A stretch of 64,000 nt of DNA, from contig CAWATM010000016.1 in NCBI GenBank assembly GCA_963784895.1, forward strand, positions 1 to 64,000. Direction: 5' to 3'. Below are positions 23,736 to 31,666 of this stretch, piece after piece (positions within the stretch are counted from its first letter, which is position 1; each line of letters starts with the position of its first letter). The notes below the pieces were generated by a model. That model saw only the letters and a program-made list of their open reading frames with translations. It was not told where the DNA came from and did no database searches. This DNA comes from Gaiellasilicea sp963784895 (GTDB lineage: Bacteria > Actinomycetota > Thermoleophilia > Gaiellales > Gaiellaceae). The position numbers and the translations under genes are program-made.

Positions 23736-25331
23736 CTAGGCCGCAGGCTCCGGCCGCATCCTCGACGACTCCTCGAGGCGCTGCTCGAGCAGCTCGAGCT
23801 CCTCCTCGGTGCCCATCCGGACCGGGCCCTTGAACCAGTTCTTGGCGGACACGAGCCACCAGCCGCCGAAGAGCACGATCGCTCCGCCCACGAGGAGCGG
23901 CGCGTAGTTCACGGCCTCCCAGGTGAAGCCGTCCTTCCACGGTGCGCTGACCGAGTAGGGCGGCATCAGGAAGACGACCGAGATGAAGAACACCCAGACG
24001 ATCGCGATCGGATCGATCCACCGGTAGTGCTTCCCGAGCGTCCAGGCTCCCGGCTCGAACGCGTCCTTCATCCGGTACCGCAGGATCACCGGGAGGATGA
24101 AGGCGATGTAGAGGCCGATGACCGCGATGCCCGTCCCGACGTAGTAGCCGATGAAGAAGTTGTAGAGCGTCGGCAGCATCAGCGCCGCAGCCGCGACGAC
24201 GATGCCGACGACAGCCAGGTGCGGGACGCGGTTCCGCGAGACGCGGCGCCAGAGCTGGTGCCCCGGCACGGCCCGGTCGCGCGAGAACGCGAACAGCATC
24301 CGCGACGCGGACGTCACCGACGCGATCAGGCAGAAGAGCTGCGCCAGGCAGCAGATGAAGAGGATGAACGTCCCCCAGCTCTGGCCCATTGCGGCGACCC
24401 AACTCGTCGGCACGATGAAGAGGTCGAAGACCGGCTCCGCCGGCAGCGCGGCCGTGACCGCGACGAGCAGGATGAAGCCGAAGATCACCGACGCGACGAC
24501 GGACATGTACATGCCGACTGCCGCCGACCGCGATGCCTGATGCGTCTCCTCGGCGACGTGTGCCGACGCGTCGAAGCCGGTGATCGTGTACTGGGCCATC
24601 AGCAGTCCCGTGAGGGCGACGTACCAGAACACCGGGCTGCTGAACGAGGTCGGAGCGGCGTCGCCGCCCCACCCGGTCAGGTTCAGTGTCTCGGTGAAGA
24701 CGAAGCTGAACGACTGGTGGTTGTCCGGGACCGCGAACAGGATGATCACGATCACGGCGACCCCGGCCATGTGCCAGTAGGCCGAGATCGTGTTCAGCAT
24801 CGCCGTCAGCGTCACCCGGAAGAGGTTCAGCACGAGCGCGACCGTGAGCACGATCGCGTACATGAGGTAGACGTACCCCTTCGTGTTCGGGTACTCGAAC
24901 CAGTAGTTCATCAGGGCGGTGCTGAAGATCGCCAGGCCGTAGCCGATCGCGGCCGTGACCGCGATCTGGCCGACGAGGTTGAACCAGCCCGTGAACCACC
25001 CCCAGCCGGGGCTCCCGAGCTTCGACGCCCAGTAGTAGAGGCCGCCCGCCGTCGGGAAGGCCGACGCGATCTCGGCCATCGACAGGGCGACGATCGTGCT
25101 CATCGCGCCGACGATGAGCCAGCCCCAAATGATCGAGACGGGGCCGCCCTGGCCGTAGGCGATCGAATAGGACGTGAGGCAGCCCGCCAGGATCGAGATG
25201 ATCGTGAACGAGATCGCGAAGTTCTGGAAGCCGCCCATCGCGCGGAAGAGCTCCTGCGCGTAGCCGAGCTTGTGCAGTGTCCGCTCGTCCTCGTCGGTGT
25301 GGTAGCTGCCCGCAGGTGGTGCCGGTTCCAT
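23736..25331 (-). CDS. APC superfamily amino acid/polyamine permease
   Basis: A 531-residue, 12-helix permease of the amino acid-polyamine-organocation superfamily, closest in look to GABA/choline-type permeases (UGA4/BAT1 group). Marks are NFAISFTIISILAGCLTSYSIAYGQGGP in helix 1, SMAEIASAFPTAGGLYYWASKL, ITGFDASAHVAEETHQASRSA (the conserved GYDASAH segment) and SRDRAVPGHQLW. The C-terminus is a charged tail. GGGAGGG precedes the ATG. It is divergent from the glutamine-synthetase-like gene, so it probably imports the amine or amino acid handled by that cluster. Confidence 0.88.
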   Translation of the reverse strand: MEPAPPAGSYHTDEDERTLHKLGYAQELFRAMGGFQNFAISFTIISILAGCLTSYSIAYGQGGPVSIIWGWLIVGAMSTIVALSMAEIASAFPTAGGLYYWASKLGSPGWGWFTGWFNLVGQIAVTAAIGYGLAIFSTALMNYWFEYPNTKGYVYLMYAIVLTVALVLNLFRVTLTAMLNTISAYWHMAGVAVIVIILFAVPDNHQSFSFVFTETLNLTGWGGDAAPTSFSSPVFWYVALTGLLMAQYTITGFDASAHVAEETHQASRSAAVGMYMSVVASVIFGFILLVAVTAALPAEPVFDLFIVPTSWVAAMGQSWGTFILFICCLAQLFCLIASVTSASRMLFAFSRDRAVPGHQLWRRVSRNRVPHLAVVGIVVAAAALMLPTLYNFFIGYYVGTGIAVIGLYIAFILPVILRYRMKDAFEPGAWTLGKHYRWIDPIAIVWVFFISVVFLMPPYSVSAPWKDGFTWEAVNYAPLLVGGAIVLFGGWWLVSAKNWFKGPVRMGTEEELELLEQRLEESSRMRPEPAA

Positions 25332-25416
25332 CAGCCCTCCCAGCGTTCGGTGTCGTGTCAGCGCTATTACGCGCGTCTGTCACGAGCGTTGTCAACGTGT
25401 CGGACAGCACGAGCGT

Positions 25417-25422
25417 TAGGAT
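25417..25422 (+). promoter_or_regulatory. -10 hexamer TAGGAT, leaderless type, for the GS-like gene
   Basis: TAGGAT ends 7 nt before GTG 25430. Upstream, GTTGTCAAC (25388-25396) and TGTCGGACA (25398-25406) are small palindromes that could be operator halves. Confidence 0.4.
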
Positions 25423-25429
25423 CGCCTTC

Positions 25430-26764
25430 GTGCTTGGCTTCGACGAGCTGAAGGCCGACGTGGAGTCGGGCGCGATCGACACCGTCGTGGTGGCGTTCAC
25501 CGACATGCAGGGGCGCCTCCTCGGCAAGCGGCTTCACGGGGAGTTCTTCGTCGAGGAGGTCGGCGCCGGCCACGCGGTCGAGGGCTGCAACTACCTGCTC
25601 GCGCTCGAGATGGAGATGGATCCCGTGCCCGGCTATGCGATCGCGAGCTGGGAGCGCGGCTACGGTGACTTCGCGCTCCAGCCCGATCTGGCGACCCTCC
25701 GGCGGATTCCGTGGCTCGAGGCGACCGCGCTCGTGCTCTGCGACGTCTTCTGGCATGACGGCTCGCCCGTGGCTCCGTCGCCCCGCCAGGTGCTGCGGGC
25801 GCAGGTCGAGCGGGCGGAGGCGCTCGGGTTCACGCCCATGATCGGCTCTGAGCTCGAGTTCTTCCTGCTCAAGGAGACTTACGAGGAGGCCTACGCGCAG
25901 CGCTACGAGGACCTGACGCCCTCGGTGCCGTACATCCTCGACTACCACATCCTCGCCTCGACCTACGACGAGTCGTTCATCCGCCAGATCCGGAACGGGA
26001 TGCAGGCGGCCGGGATGCGGGTCGAGACCTCGAAGGGCGAGGCGTGGCCGGGCCAGCACGAGATCAACTTTCGCTACGCCGACGCGCTGACGACGGCCGA
26101 CAACCACGTCGTCTACAAGAACGGGGCGAAGGAGCTCGCACACCTGAACGGGTGCTCGATCACGTTCATGGCGAAGCCGGATCACACGTGGATCGGGAGC
26201 TCGTGCCACATCCACTCCTCGCTCTGGCGGGGCGACCGGAGCGCCTTCAGCGGCGAGACGCCGACGTTCAAGCGCTGGCTCGCCGGTCAGATCGCGAACC
26301 TGCGCGAGCTGGCGGTCTTCCTCGCGCCGAACGTCAACTCGTACAAGCGCTTCGCGGCCGGCTCATGGGCGCCGACCACGCTGGCGTGGGGGCACGACAA
26401 CCGTACGTGCGGGTTCCGGATCGTTGGGCACGGGCCGGCTCTCCGGACGGAGACGCGAATCCCGGGCGCCGACGCGAACCCGTATCTCGCCTTCGCCGCG
26501 ATCATCGCGGCCGGGCTCGACGGGATCGAGCGGAAGCTGCGGCTGCCGCGGGCGCTCGAGGGCAACGCCTACGAGTCGGACGCCGAGCGGTTCCCGCACT
26601 CCCTCCGCGAGGCGATCGCGGCACTCGAGGAGGGGACGATGGCGCGGGCCGCGTTCGGCGACGAGGTGATCGACCACTACCTCAACTACGCGCGCACCGA
26701 GCAGGAGCTCTTCGACCGGGTCGTCACCTCGTATGAGCGGCAGCGGTTCTTCGAGCGTGGGTAG
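25430..26764 (+). CDS. glutamine synthetase family protein (gamma-glutamyl-amine ligase type)
   Basis: About 444 residues, a GS-fold ATP-dependent ligase joining glutamate to an amine. Motifs: IGSELEFFL (metal site Glu), PGQHEINFRYADALTTADNHVVYKN, SSCHIHSSLW, NSYKRFAAGSWAPTTLAWGHDNR, and a C-terminal TETRIPGADANPYLAFAA. The Tyr adenylylation loop of GlnA is not seen. The neighbours (permease, PuuD-like hydrolase, aldehyde dehydrogenase) suggest a gamma-glutamylation route for polyamine or related amine breakdown, like PuuA of E. coli, rather than nitrogen assimilation. Start: GTG 25430 after a TAGGAT box; GTG 25397 in frame is the alternative. Confidence 0.85.
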   Translation: MLGFDELKADVESGAIDTVVVAFTDMQGRLLGKRLHGEFFVEEVGAGHAVEGCNYLLALEMEMDPVPGYAIASWERGYGDFALQPDLATLRRIPWLEATALVLCDVFWHDGSPVAPSPRQVLRAQVERAEALGFTPMIGSELEFFLLKETYEEAYAQRYEDLTPSVPYILDYHILASTYDESFIRQIRNGMQAAGMRVETSKGEAWPGQHEINFRYADALTTADNHVVYKNGAKELAHLNGCSITFMAKPDHTWIGSSCHIHSSLWRGDRSAFSGETPTFKRWLAGQIANLRELAVFLAPNVNSYKRFAAGSWAPTTLAWGHDNRTCGFRIVGHGPALRTETRIPGADANPYLAFAAIIAAGLDGIERKLRLPRALEGNAYESDAERFPHSLREAIAALEEGTMARAAFGDEVIDHYLNYARTEQELFDRVVTSYERQRFFERG

Positions 26765-27602
26765 CCCCGGGTTCGAGGTCATGCAGGCCCCGATCGGCCC
26801 GGCGGCGACCGTCGACCTCGCCGCGGCCGTCTGCGCCGCCGGCGGTCTCGGCTCGCTGGCGTCCTCGTGGACGCGGACCGACGTCCTGCGAGGGCAGGTA
26901 CGCGCGCTCACCGGCCGCCGCTTCTGCGTCAACCTCGTACTGGCGTTTCCGCAGGAGCACCGCCTGGAGGTGCTCTGCGAGGAGCACGTGCCCGTGATCT
27001 CGTTCTCCTGGGGAATTCGCCCCGACCTCGTTGCCCGCGCCCACGAGGCGGGCGCGGAGGTGCTGATCCAGGTGGGGTCGGCGGCTGCCGCGCGCAGGGC
27101 AGTCGACGCCGGCGCCGACCTCGTGATGGTGCAGGGCATTGAGGCCGGCGGGCATGTCGAAGGGGAGCGGCCGCTGCTCGAGCTGCTCAGACTGGTCGAG
27201 GGACTCGAGGTCCCGGTCGTCGCCGCGGGCGGAATCGCAGAAGCGGCCGCGGCGAGGGCCGCCAGAGAGGCCGGCGCCGACGCCGTCGCTGCGGGCACGG
27301 CCTTCCTCGTGGCGGAGGAGGCCGATCGCCATCCCGGCTACGTCGAACGCCTGCTCGGCGCGGAGGAGGCCGTCCTCACCGACGTCTTCTCGATCGGCTG
27401 GCCGGACGCGAAGCACCGCGTGCTCGCGAACGCGGCCCTCGCCGACGGTGTCCCTGCGGCCGAGGCGATGCCGACCGGCACGCGCGGCGGCGACCCGGAC
27501 CGGATGGCTCTCTACGCGGGTGCGGGTGTCCGCGCGCTGCGCCGTGTCGAGCCGGCCGCGAGCATCGTCGAGCGGCTTACACTGGAGCCATGCGGCCCCT
27601 GA
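26733..27602 (+). CDS. nitronate monooxygenase-like flavoprotein
   Basis: A 289-residue FMN-dependent TIM-barrel protein of the 2-nitropropane dioxygenase/nitronate monooxygenase family. It has MQAPIGPAATVDLAAAVCAAGGLGSL at the N-terminus, VMVQGIEAGGHVEG (the GxEAGGH signature with the catalytic His), VVAAGGIAEAAAARAA and AVAAGTAFLVAEEA for FMN phosphate. Members oxidise nitronates, or act as reductases (FabK relatives). It overlaps the GS-like gene by 32 bp if ATG 26733 is used; GTG 26757, which overlaps by only 8 bp, is equally likely. In this cluster it could oxidise an amine-derived intermediate, but that is a guess. Confidence 0.82.
   Translation: MSGSGSSSVGSPGFEVMQAPIGPAATVDLAAAVCAAGGLGSLASSWTRTDVLRGQVRALTGRRFCVNLVLAFPQEHRLEVLCEEHVPVISFSWGIRPDLVARAHEAGAEVLIQVGSAAAARRAVDAGADLVMVQGIEAGGHVEGERPLLELLRLVEGLEVPVVAAGGIAEAAAARAAREAGADAVAAGTAFLVAEEADRHPGYVERLLGAEEAVLTDVFSIGWPDAKHRVLANAALADGVPAAEAMPTGTRGGDPDRMALYAGAGVRALRRVEPAASIVERLTLEPCGP
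27578..27583 (+). promoter_or_regulatory. -10 hexamer TACACT, leaderless type, for the PuuD-like gene
   Basis: TACACT ends 6 nt before ATG 27590, inside the end of the upstream gene, so the hydrolase may have its own internal promoter. Confidence 0.4.
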
Positions 27603-28303
27603 TCGGGATCACCGCCTACGCCGAGCCCAGCGTGCGCTGGGGCGCGTGGGACGTGCCGGCAGCCGTGATCCCGCTCGCCTACGTGCGGATGGTCGAGGCG
27701 GCGGGTGGGCGGGCGCTGCTGGTGCCGCCGAGCGAGGAGGGGATCGACGAGACGCTCGACGCACTCGATGGCGTCCTCTTCTCCGGCGGCTCGGACATCG
27801 ACCCGTCCGAGTACGGCCACGACCCGCATCCGGAGACGAACGGCGTCCGGCCGAAGCGCGACCGCGGCGAGTTGGCGCTCCTGCAGGCGGCGCTCGCACG
27901 CGACATGCCGGTCCTCGCCGTCTGTCGGGGCTCGCAGGTGCTGAACGTCGCGCGCGGGGGCGATCTCGTCCAGCATCTCCCCGACGTCGTCGGCCACGAA
28001 AAGCACAAGCACACGCCCGGTGTCTTTGCCGACCACGAGGTCGACGTCAAGGAGGGGACGCGGCTTGGCTCGCTGCTCGGCGGGCGCGCTCCGGTCAAGT
28101 CGCACCACCATCAGGGGTTCGGCCGGGTCGGCGAGGGGCTCGTCGAGGCGGCCTGGGCCGACGACGGGACGCTCGAGGCGCTCGAGGCCCCGGAGCAGCG
28201 CTTCGCCGTCGGCGTGCTCTGGCACCCGGAGGAGGGCGAGGACACGGCGCTCTTCCGCGCGCTCGTCGACGAGGCGCGGGCCTACCGGGAGGGGAAGGCC
28301 TAG
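27590..28303 (+). CDS. puuD: gamma-glutamyl-gamma-aminobutyrate hydrolase family peptidase (C26)
   Basis: A 237-residue class I glutamine-amidotransferase-like hydrolase of family C26. Nucleophile C112 in AVCRGSQVLN, then H212 and E214 in VLWHPEE. FSGGSDIDPSEYG near 64-76 and KSHHHQGFGRVGEGL near 170 are typical of PuuD and related peptidases. It removes the gamma-glutamyl group from gamma-glutamyl-GABA or a similar product, after the GS-like enzyme has added it. The gene overlaps the upstream flavoprotein gene by 13 bp. The symbol is by family; the exact substrate is not proven. Confidence 0.85.
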   Translation: MRPLIGITAYAEPSVRWGAWDVPAAVIPLAYVRMVEAAGGRALLVPPSEEGIDETLDALDGVLFSGGSDIDPSEYGHDPHPETNGVRPKRDRGELALLQAALARDMPVLAVCRGSQVLNVARGGDLVQHLPDVVGHEKHKHTPGVFADHEVDVKEGTRLGSLLGGRAPVKSHHHQGFGRVGEGLVEAAWADDGTLEALEAPEQRFAVGVLWHPEEGEDTALFRALVDEARAYREGKA

Positions 28304-28394
28304 CCGGAGAGGCGGCGCCCCGGTCTCCGCTCCCATCGTTTCCCCAGCCGCGGTCAGCCACCGCGCTTGGGGGAGAGATGGTCAAATAGCGTCG

Positions 28395-29744
28395 ATGCTG
28401 ACCGTCCTCAACCCGGCGACCGAAGAGGCTCTCGCCGAGCTCGAGCAGGCGGGGGTTGAGGAGACGGACGGGGCGGTGGCGCGCGCGAAGGCGGCGTTCC
28501 CGGCCTGGCGCGCCGTCGCGCCTGCCGATCGGGCTCGGCTGCTGCGGCGGCTGGCCGAGCTCGTCGAGGAGCACGGGGAGGAGCTGGCGCGGCTGGAGTC
28601 GCGCAACGTCGGCAAGCCGATCGCGGGCGCCCGGGCCGAGGTCGGCATGGTCGCGCAGGTCTTCCACTTCTACGCCGGCGCCGTCGACAAGCACTACGGC
28701 GAGACGATCCCGGTCGCGGGCGGCGAGGCGTTCACGTTCCGTGAACCGCTCGGCGTCGTCGGCCTGATCGTGCCGTGGAACTTCCCGGTCAACATCGCCT
28801 CCTGGAAGCTCGGGCCCGCGCTCGCAACCGGAAACACCGTCGTGCTGAAGCCGGCCGAGCTGACGCCGCTGTCGGCGCTGCGGCTTGCGGAGCTCGCGCT
28901 CGAGGCCGGGTTCCCGGAAGGTGTCGTCAACGTCGTCGTCGGCAAGGGGTCCGTCGTTGGTGAGCGGCTCGTCGAGCACTCCGACGTGGCGAAGATCGGC
29001 TTCACCGGCTCGACCGAGGTCGGCCAGCTCGTGATGCGCGGGGCGGCGAGCACGATCAAGCGCGTCACACTCGAGCTCGGCGGCAAGTCGGCCAACGTCG
29101 TCTTCGCCGACGCCGACCTCGAGCGGGCAGCAGCCTCGGCGCCCTACGCCGTCTTCGACAACGCCGGCCAGGACTGCTGTGCGCGCTCGCGCATCTTCGT
29201 CGAGCGCAGCGCCTACGACCGCTTCGCGGAGCTCCTGATCGACGCGACGAAGAAGCTGAAGGTCGGTGATCCCGAGGACGATTCGACGGAGATGGGGCCG
29301 CTGATCTCGGCCGCGCACCGCGAAACGGTGGCCGGCTTCGTCGACGGCGAGCCCTTGTACCGCGGTGAGGTGCCCGGCGGCAAGGGCTTCTGGTACCCGC
29401 CGACGATCGTGGAGGCGTCGAACGACGAGCGGATCGCGCGCGAGGAGGTCTTCGGGCCGGTCGCGGCGCTGATCCCGTTCGACGATGAGGCCGACGCCAT
29501 CCGGCTCGCGAACGACACGCCGTACGGCCTCTCCGGCTCGATCTGGACGCGGGACGGAGCGCGGGCGTTCCGCGTCGCGCGGGCGATCGACACCGGCGTC
29601 CTCAGCATCAACTCGAACTCGTCCGTGCGCGTGGCGACGCCGTTCGGGGGCTTCAAGCAGTCGGGGTTCGGCCGTGAGCTCGGGATGCATGCGCTCGACG
29701 GCTACTCCGAGGTCAAGTCGGTCTTCTTCTCGACGGAGGGTTGA
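28395..29744 (+). CDS. aldehyde dehydrogenase family protein (PuuC/betaine-aldehyde type)
   Basis: A 449-residue NAD(P)-dependent aldehyde dehydrogenase. N129 in VPWNFP, E227 in LELGGKSANVVF, C261 in NAGQDCCARSR, GFTGSTEVG for the nucleotide, and EEVFGPV near the C-terminus are all in place. The length is slightly below the 475-490 usual for the family: a stretch between ISAAHRETVAGFV and EPLYRGEVPGGKGFWYPPT is short. In this cluster it probably oxidises the aldehyde made from a gamma-glutamylated amine. Upstream, ATGGTCAAATAG (28378-28389) is a three-codon mini-ORF that ends 5 nt before this ATG. Confidence 0.9.
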   Translation: MLTVLNPATEEALAELEQAGVEETDGAVARAKAAFPAWRAVAPADRARLLRRLAELVEEHGEELARLESRNVGKPIAGARAEVGMVAQVFHFYAGAVDKHYGETIPVAGGEAFTFREPLGVVGLIVPWNFPVNIASWKLGPALATGNTVVLKPAELTPLSALRLAELALEAGFPEGVVNVVVGKGSVVGERLVEHSDVAKIGFTGSTEVGQLVMRGAASTIKRVTLELGGKSANVVFADADLERAAASAPYAVFDNAGQDCCARSRIFVERSAYDRFAELLIDATKKLKVGDPEDDSTEMGPLISAAHRETVAGFVDGEPLYRGEVPGGKGFWYPPTIVEASNDERIAREEVFGPVAALIPFDDEADAIRLANDTPYGLSGSIWTRDGARAFRVARAIDTGVLSINSNSSVRVATPFGGFKQSGFGRELGMHALDGYSEVKSVFFSTEG

Positions 29745-29745
29745 G

Positions 29746-30519
29746 GTGGCGGGACGTCTCAACGGCAAGATCTGCGTGATCACGGGCGCCGGCGGCGGGA
29801 TGGGCCGCGAGGCGGCTGCCCTCTTCACCGCGGAGGGCGCGAAGGTCTGCGCTGCGGACATGGACCTCGCCGCGGCGGCGGAGACGGTCGGCCTCTGCTC
29901 GGGCGAGGCGTTCGCGTTCCAGGCGGACGTCGCGAAGGAGGCCGATGTCGAGGCGATGATGGCCGCGACCTCCGAGCGCTACGGCGGCATCGACGTCCTC
30001 TACAACAACGCCGGCATCTCGCCCGACGACGATGCGTCGGTGCTCGACACATCGGTCGAGGCTTGGGACCGCGTCCAGGCGGTCAACACCCGCGGTGTCT
30101 TCCTCTGCTGCAAGCACGGGATCCCGCACCTGCTCGAGCGCGGCGGCGGCTCGGTGATCAACGTCGCCTCGTTCGTCGCGGTGCTCGGCGCGGCGACGTC
30201 GCAGATCTCCTACTCGGCCTCGAAGGGCGCAGTGCTCTCGATGTCGCGCGAGCTCGGCGTCCAGTTCGCCCGGCGGGGCGTGCGCGTGAACGCGCTCTGT
30301 CCAGGCCCGGTCGAGACGCCGCTCCTGCTCAACATCTTCGGCGACGACCCGGAGGCACTCGAGCGCCGCCGGATCCACTGGCCGACCGGCCGCTTGGCGA
30401 AGCCCCGCGAGATCGTCAACGCGGCCCTCTTCCTCGCGAGCGACGAGTCCTCGTACGTGAACGGGGCGACGTTCCTCGTCGACGGCGGCCTGACCGCCGC
30501 CTACGTGACGCCCGAGTAG
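29746..30519 (+). CDS. short-chain dehydrogenase/reductase (SDR)
   Basis: A 257-residue classical SDR. TGAGGGMGREAA binds the dinucleotide, DMD after strand 2 suggests NAD preference, YNNAGIS is the NNAG motif, NVASF carries the catalytic Ser and YSASK the Tyr-Lys pair. The C-terminus YVNGATFLVDGGLTAAYV is typical. GTG at 29746 is 1 nt after the ALDH stop with GGAGG upstream, so it is translated from the same mRNA. A gamma-glutamylputrescine oxidase (PuuB) is missing from the cluster; this SDR could take an oxidation step instead. Its substrate is unknown. Confidence 0.88.
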   Translation: MAGRLNGKICVITGAGGGMGREAAALFTAEGAKVCAADMDLAAAAETVGLCSGEAFAFQADVAKEADVEAMMAATSERYGGIDVLYNNAGISPDDDASVLDTSVEAWDRVQAVNTRGVFLCCKHGIPHLLERGGGSVINVASFVAVLGAATSQISYSASKGAVLSMSRELGVQFARRGVRVNALCPGPVETPLLLNIFGDDPEALERRRIHWPTGRLAKPREIVNAALFLASDESSYVNGATFLVDGGLTAAYVTPE

Positions 30520-30611
30520 AGCCCGCTGAGTGAGCGGCTGGAGCGAAGCGACACTTCAGGGGTCTTCGCGCATCCGGGATCTGCTTCCGCAGATTTCGGA
30601 TGCTGCGGGCT
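30519..30611 (+). repeat. intergenic structured repeat, copy C, likely terminator
   Basis: Between the SDR stop and the convergent YjbQ gene lies another copy of the repeat core (GAGCGAAGCGACACTTCAGG, then GGTCTTCGCGC). The following hairpin, 30570-30603, has 15-bp arms (GCATCCGGGATCTGC) that pair fully if two G-U pairs are allowed. An outer stem AGCCCGC/GCGGGCT (30519-30525 with 30605-30611) encloses the whole. Confidence 0.75.
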
Positions 30612-30614
30612 AAC

Positions 30615-31076
30615 TCAGACGCCGACGACTTGCACGAGCCAGCGGCGGTCGCGCTCGCGGTCGAGCTCGAGGAAGAGCACGCGCTGCCAGGTGCCGAGGC
30701 AGAGCTCGCCGTCGGAGACGGGGATCGATTCGCCGGCGGGGCCGAGCAGCATCGACATGCAGTGCGAGTGGCCGTTGCCGAAGTCCATGTCCTCGGGGCA
30801 GACGTTCTCGGTACGGCGGTCCCAGTCGTCGTGGGCGTAGTAGTTGTCGCTCGGAACGAGCCGCTTCAAGAGCAGCGCGAAGTCCTCGAGGAAGCCGCTC
30901 TCGAACTCGTTCACCCGCACGGAGCACGTCGTGTGCGGCGAGTAGACCGAGCAGATCCCGTTCCGGATCCCACTGACGGCGACGGCCTCCTGGACTTCCT
31001 CGGTGATGTCCTTGATCGAGAGCCCACCTGCGGTCCGGAGCTCCTTCACCTGCTGGTAGGCCTTCATCGCGGGCAT
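30615..31076 (-). CDS. YjbQ family protein (secondary thiamine-phosphate synthase enzyme)
   Basis: A 153-residue protein of the UPF0047/YjbQ family. The signature residues are VYSPHTTCSVRVNEFE, DNYYAHDDWDRRTENVCPEDMDFGNGHSHCMSMLLG and GELCLGTWQRVLFLELD; the histidines form a metal-like site in known structures. Members show weak thiamine phosphate synthase activity, but their physiological role is unsettled. The first or second Met (31076 or 31067) may be the start. Confidence 0.9.
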   Translation of the reverse strand: MPAMKAYQQVKELRTAGGLSIKDITEEVQEAVAVSGIRNGICSVYSPHTTCSVRVNEFESGFLEDFALLLKRLVPSDNYYAHDDWDRRTENVCPEDMDFGNGHSHCMSMLLGPAGESIPVSDGELCLGTWQRVLFLELDRERDRRWLVQVVGV

Positions 31077-31171
31077 TGTGACAGCCGCGCCGCGAGTGCC
31101 GGTGGAGGAACCAGCAGGCGATCCGCACGACGCAGAAGGAGAAGCGAGCGCGGGAATCGAACGATGCCGGT

Positions 31172-31630
31172 ATGCGTCCGACGAAGCCGATGCTGGTGCT
31201 GCTCGCCCTCGGTCTCTGGCACGGCTCGGTGGCGACCTCTGAGGTCTCTGCGACCGGCCACGGAGGAATCGTCTACGAGCTGGTCAGCCCGAGCGGCAAT
31301 ATCCATTGCGCTGCCTACGTCGGCGGCAGCCAGACAGGGACGATGCGCTGCTCGCTGAGGCGAATGGCGAGGACGTATCCGCGTCCTGCGGCGGAGCAGG
31401 GTTGCGATTGGGAGGGTGGCCGCTGGTATGCCCTCGAGGCAACCGGACCCGGGTCGCGGTTTGCGCCCTGCGATGCACTCCTGAGCGGCAGGCCGCCGCT
31501 CCGGCTCGCGTACGGAAAGCTCTGGCGCCGCGGGCCTTTCAGCTGTCTCTCGACCAGGTTCGCGCTCGTCTGCACGAATCTTCGCGGGCACGGCCTCCTG
31601 CTCAGCTTCGAGCAGCAGCGCACCTTCTGA
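31172..31630 (+). CDS. secreted protein, DUF6636-like
   Basis: 152 residues with a signal peptide (MRPTKPMLVLLALGLWHGSVA) and a small cysteine-rich domain. The pattern matches DUF6636: FxSPSGNIHCAAY near the start, then Cys-containing strands, LAYGKLWRRGPFSCLSTRFALVCTNLRGHGLLLS at the end. Six cysteines probably form disulfides. Function unknown. Divergent from the YjbQ gene. Confidence 0.75.
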   Translation: MRPTKPMLVLLALGLWHGSVATSEVSATGHGGIVYELVSPSGNIHCAAYVGGSQTGTMRCSLRRMARTYPRPAAEQGCDWEGGRWYALEATGPGSRFAPCDALLSGRPPLRLAYGKLWRRGPFSCLSTRFALVCTNLRGHGLLLSFEQQRTF

Positions 31631-31666
31631 GAGCCGGCGCGGCGGACATCCCGGTGATCGGCACGC

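Noticed and set aside
23011..25527. Very long antisense frames, for example opposite the permease, the amidase, the phosphatase fusion and the recJ gene
   Set aside because: They are Arg/Asp/His-rich, have no domains, and come from the strong GC bias at third positions of the real genes on the other strand.
25430..26764. Classical nitrogen-assimilating glutamine synthetase (glnA)
   Set aside because: The adenylylation loop is missing and the neighbours form an amine-catabolic cluster.
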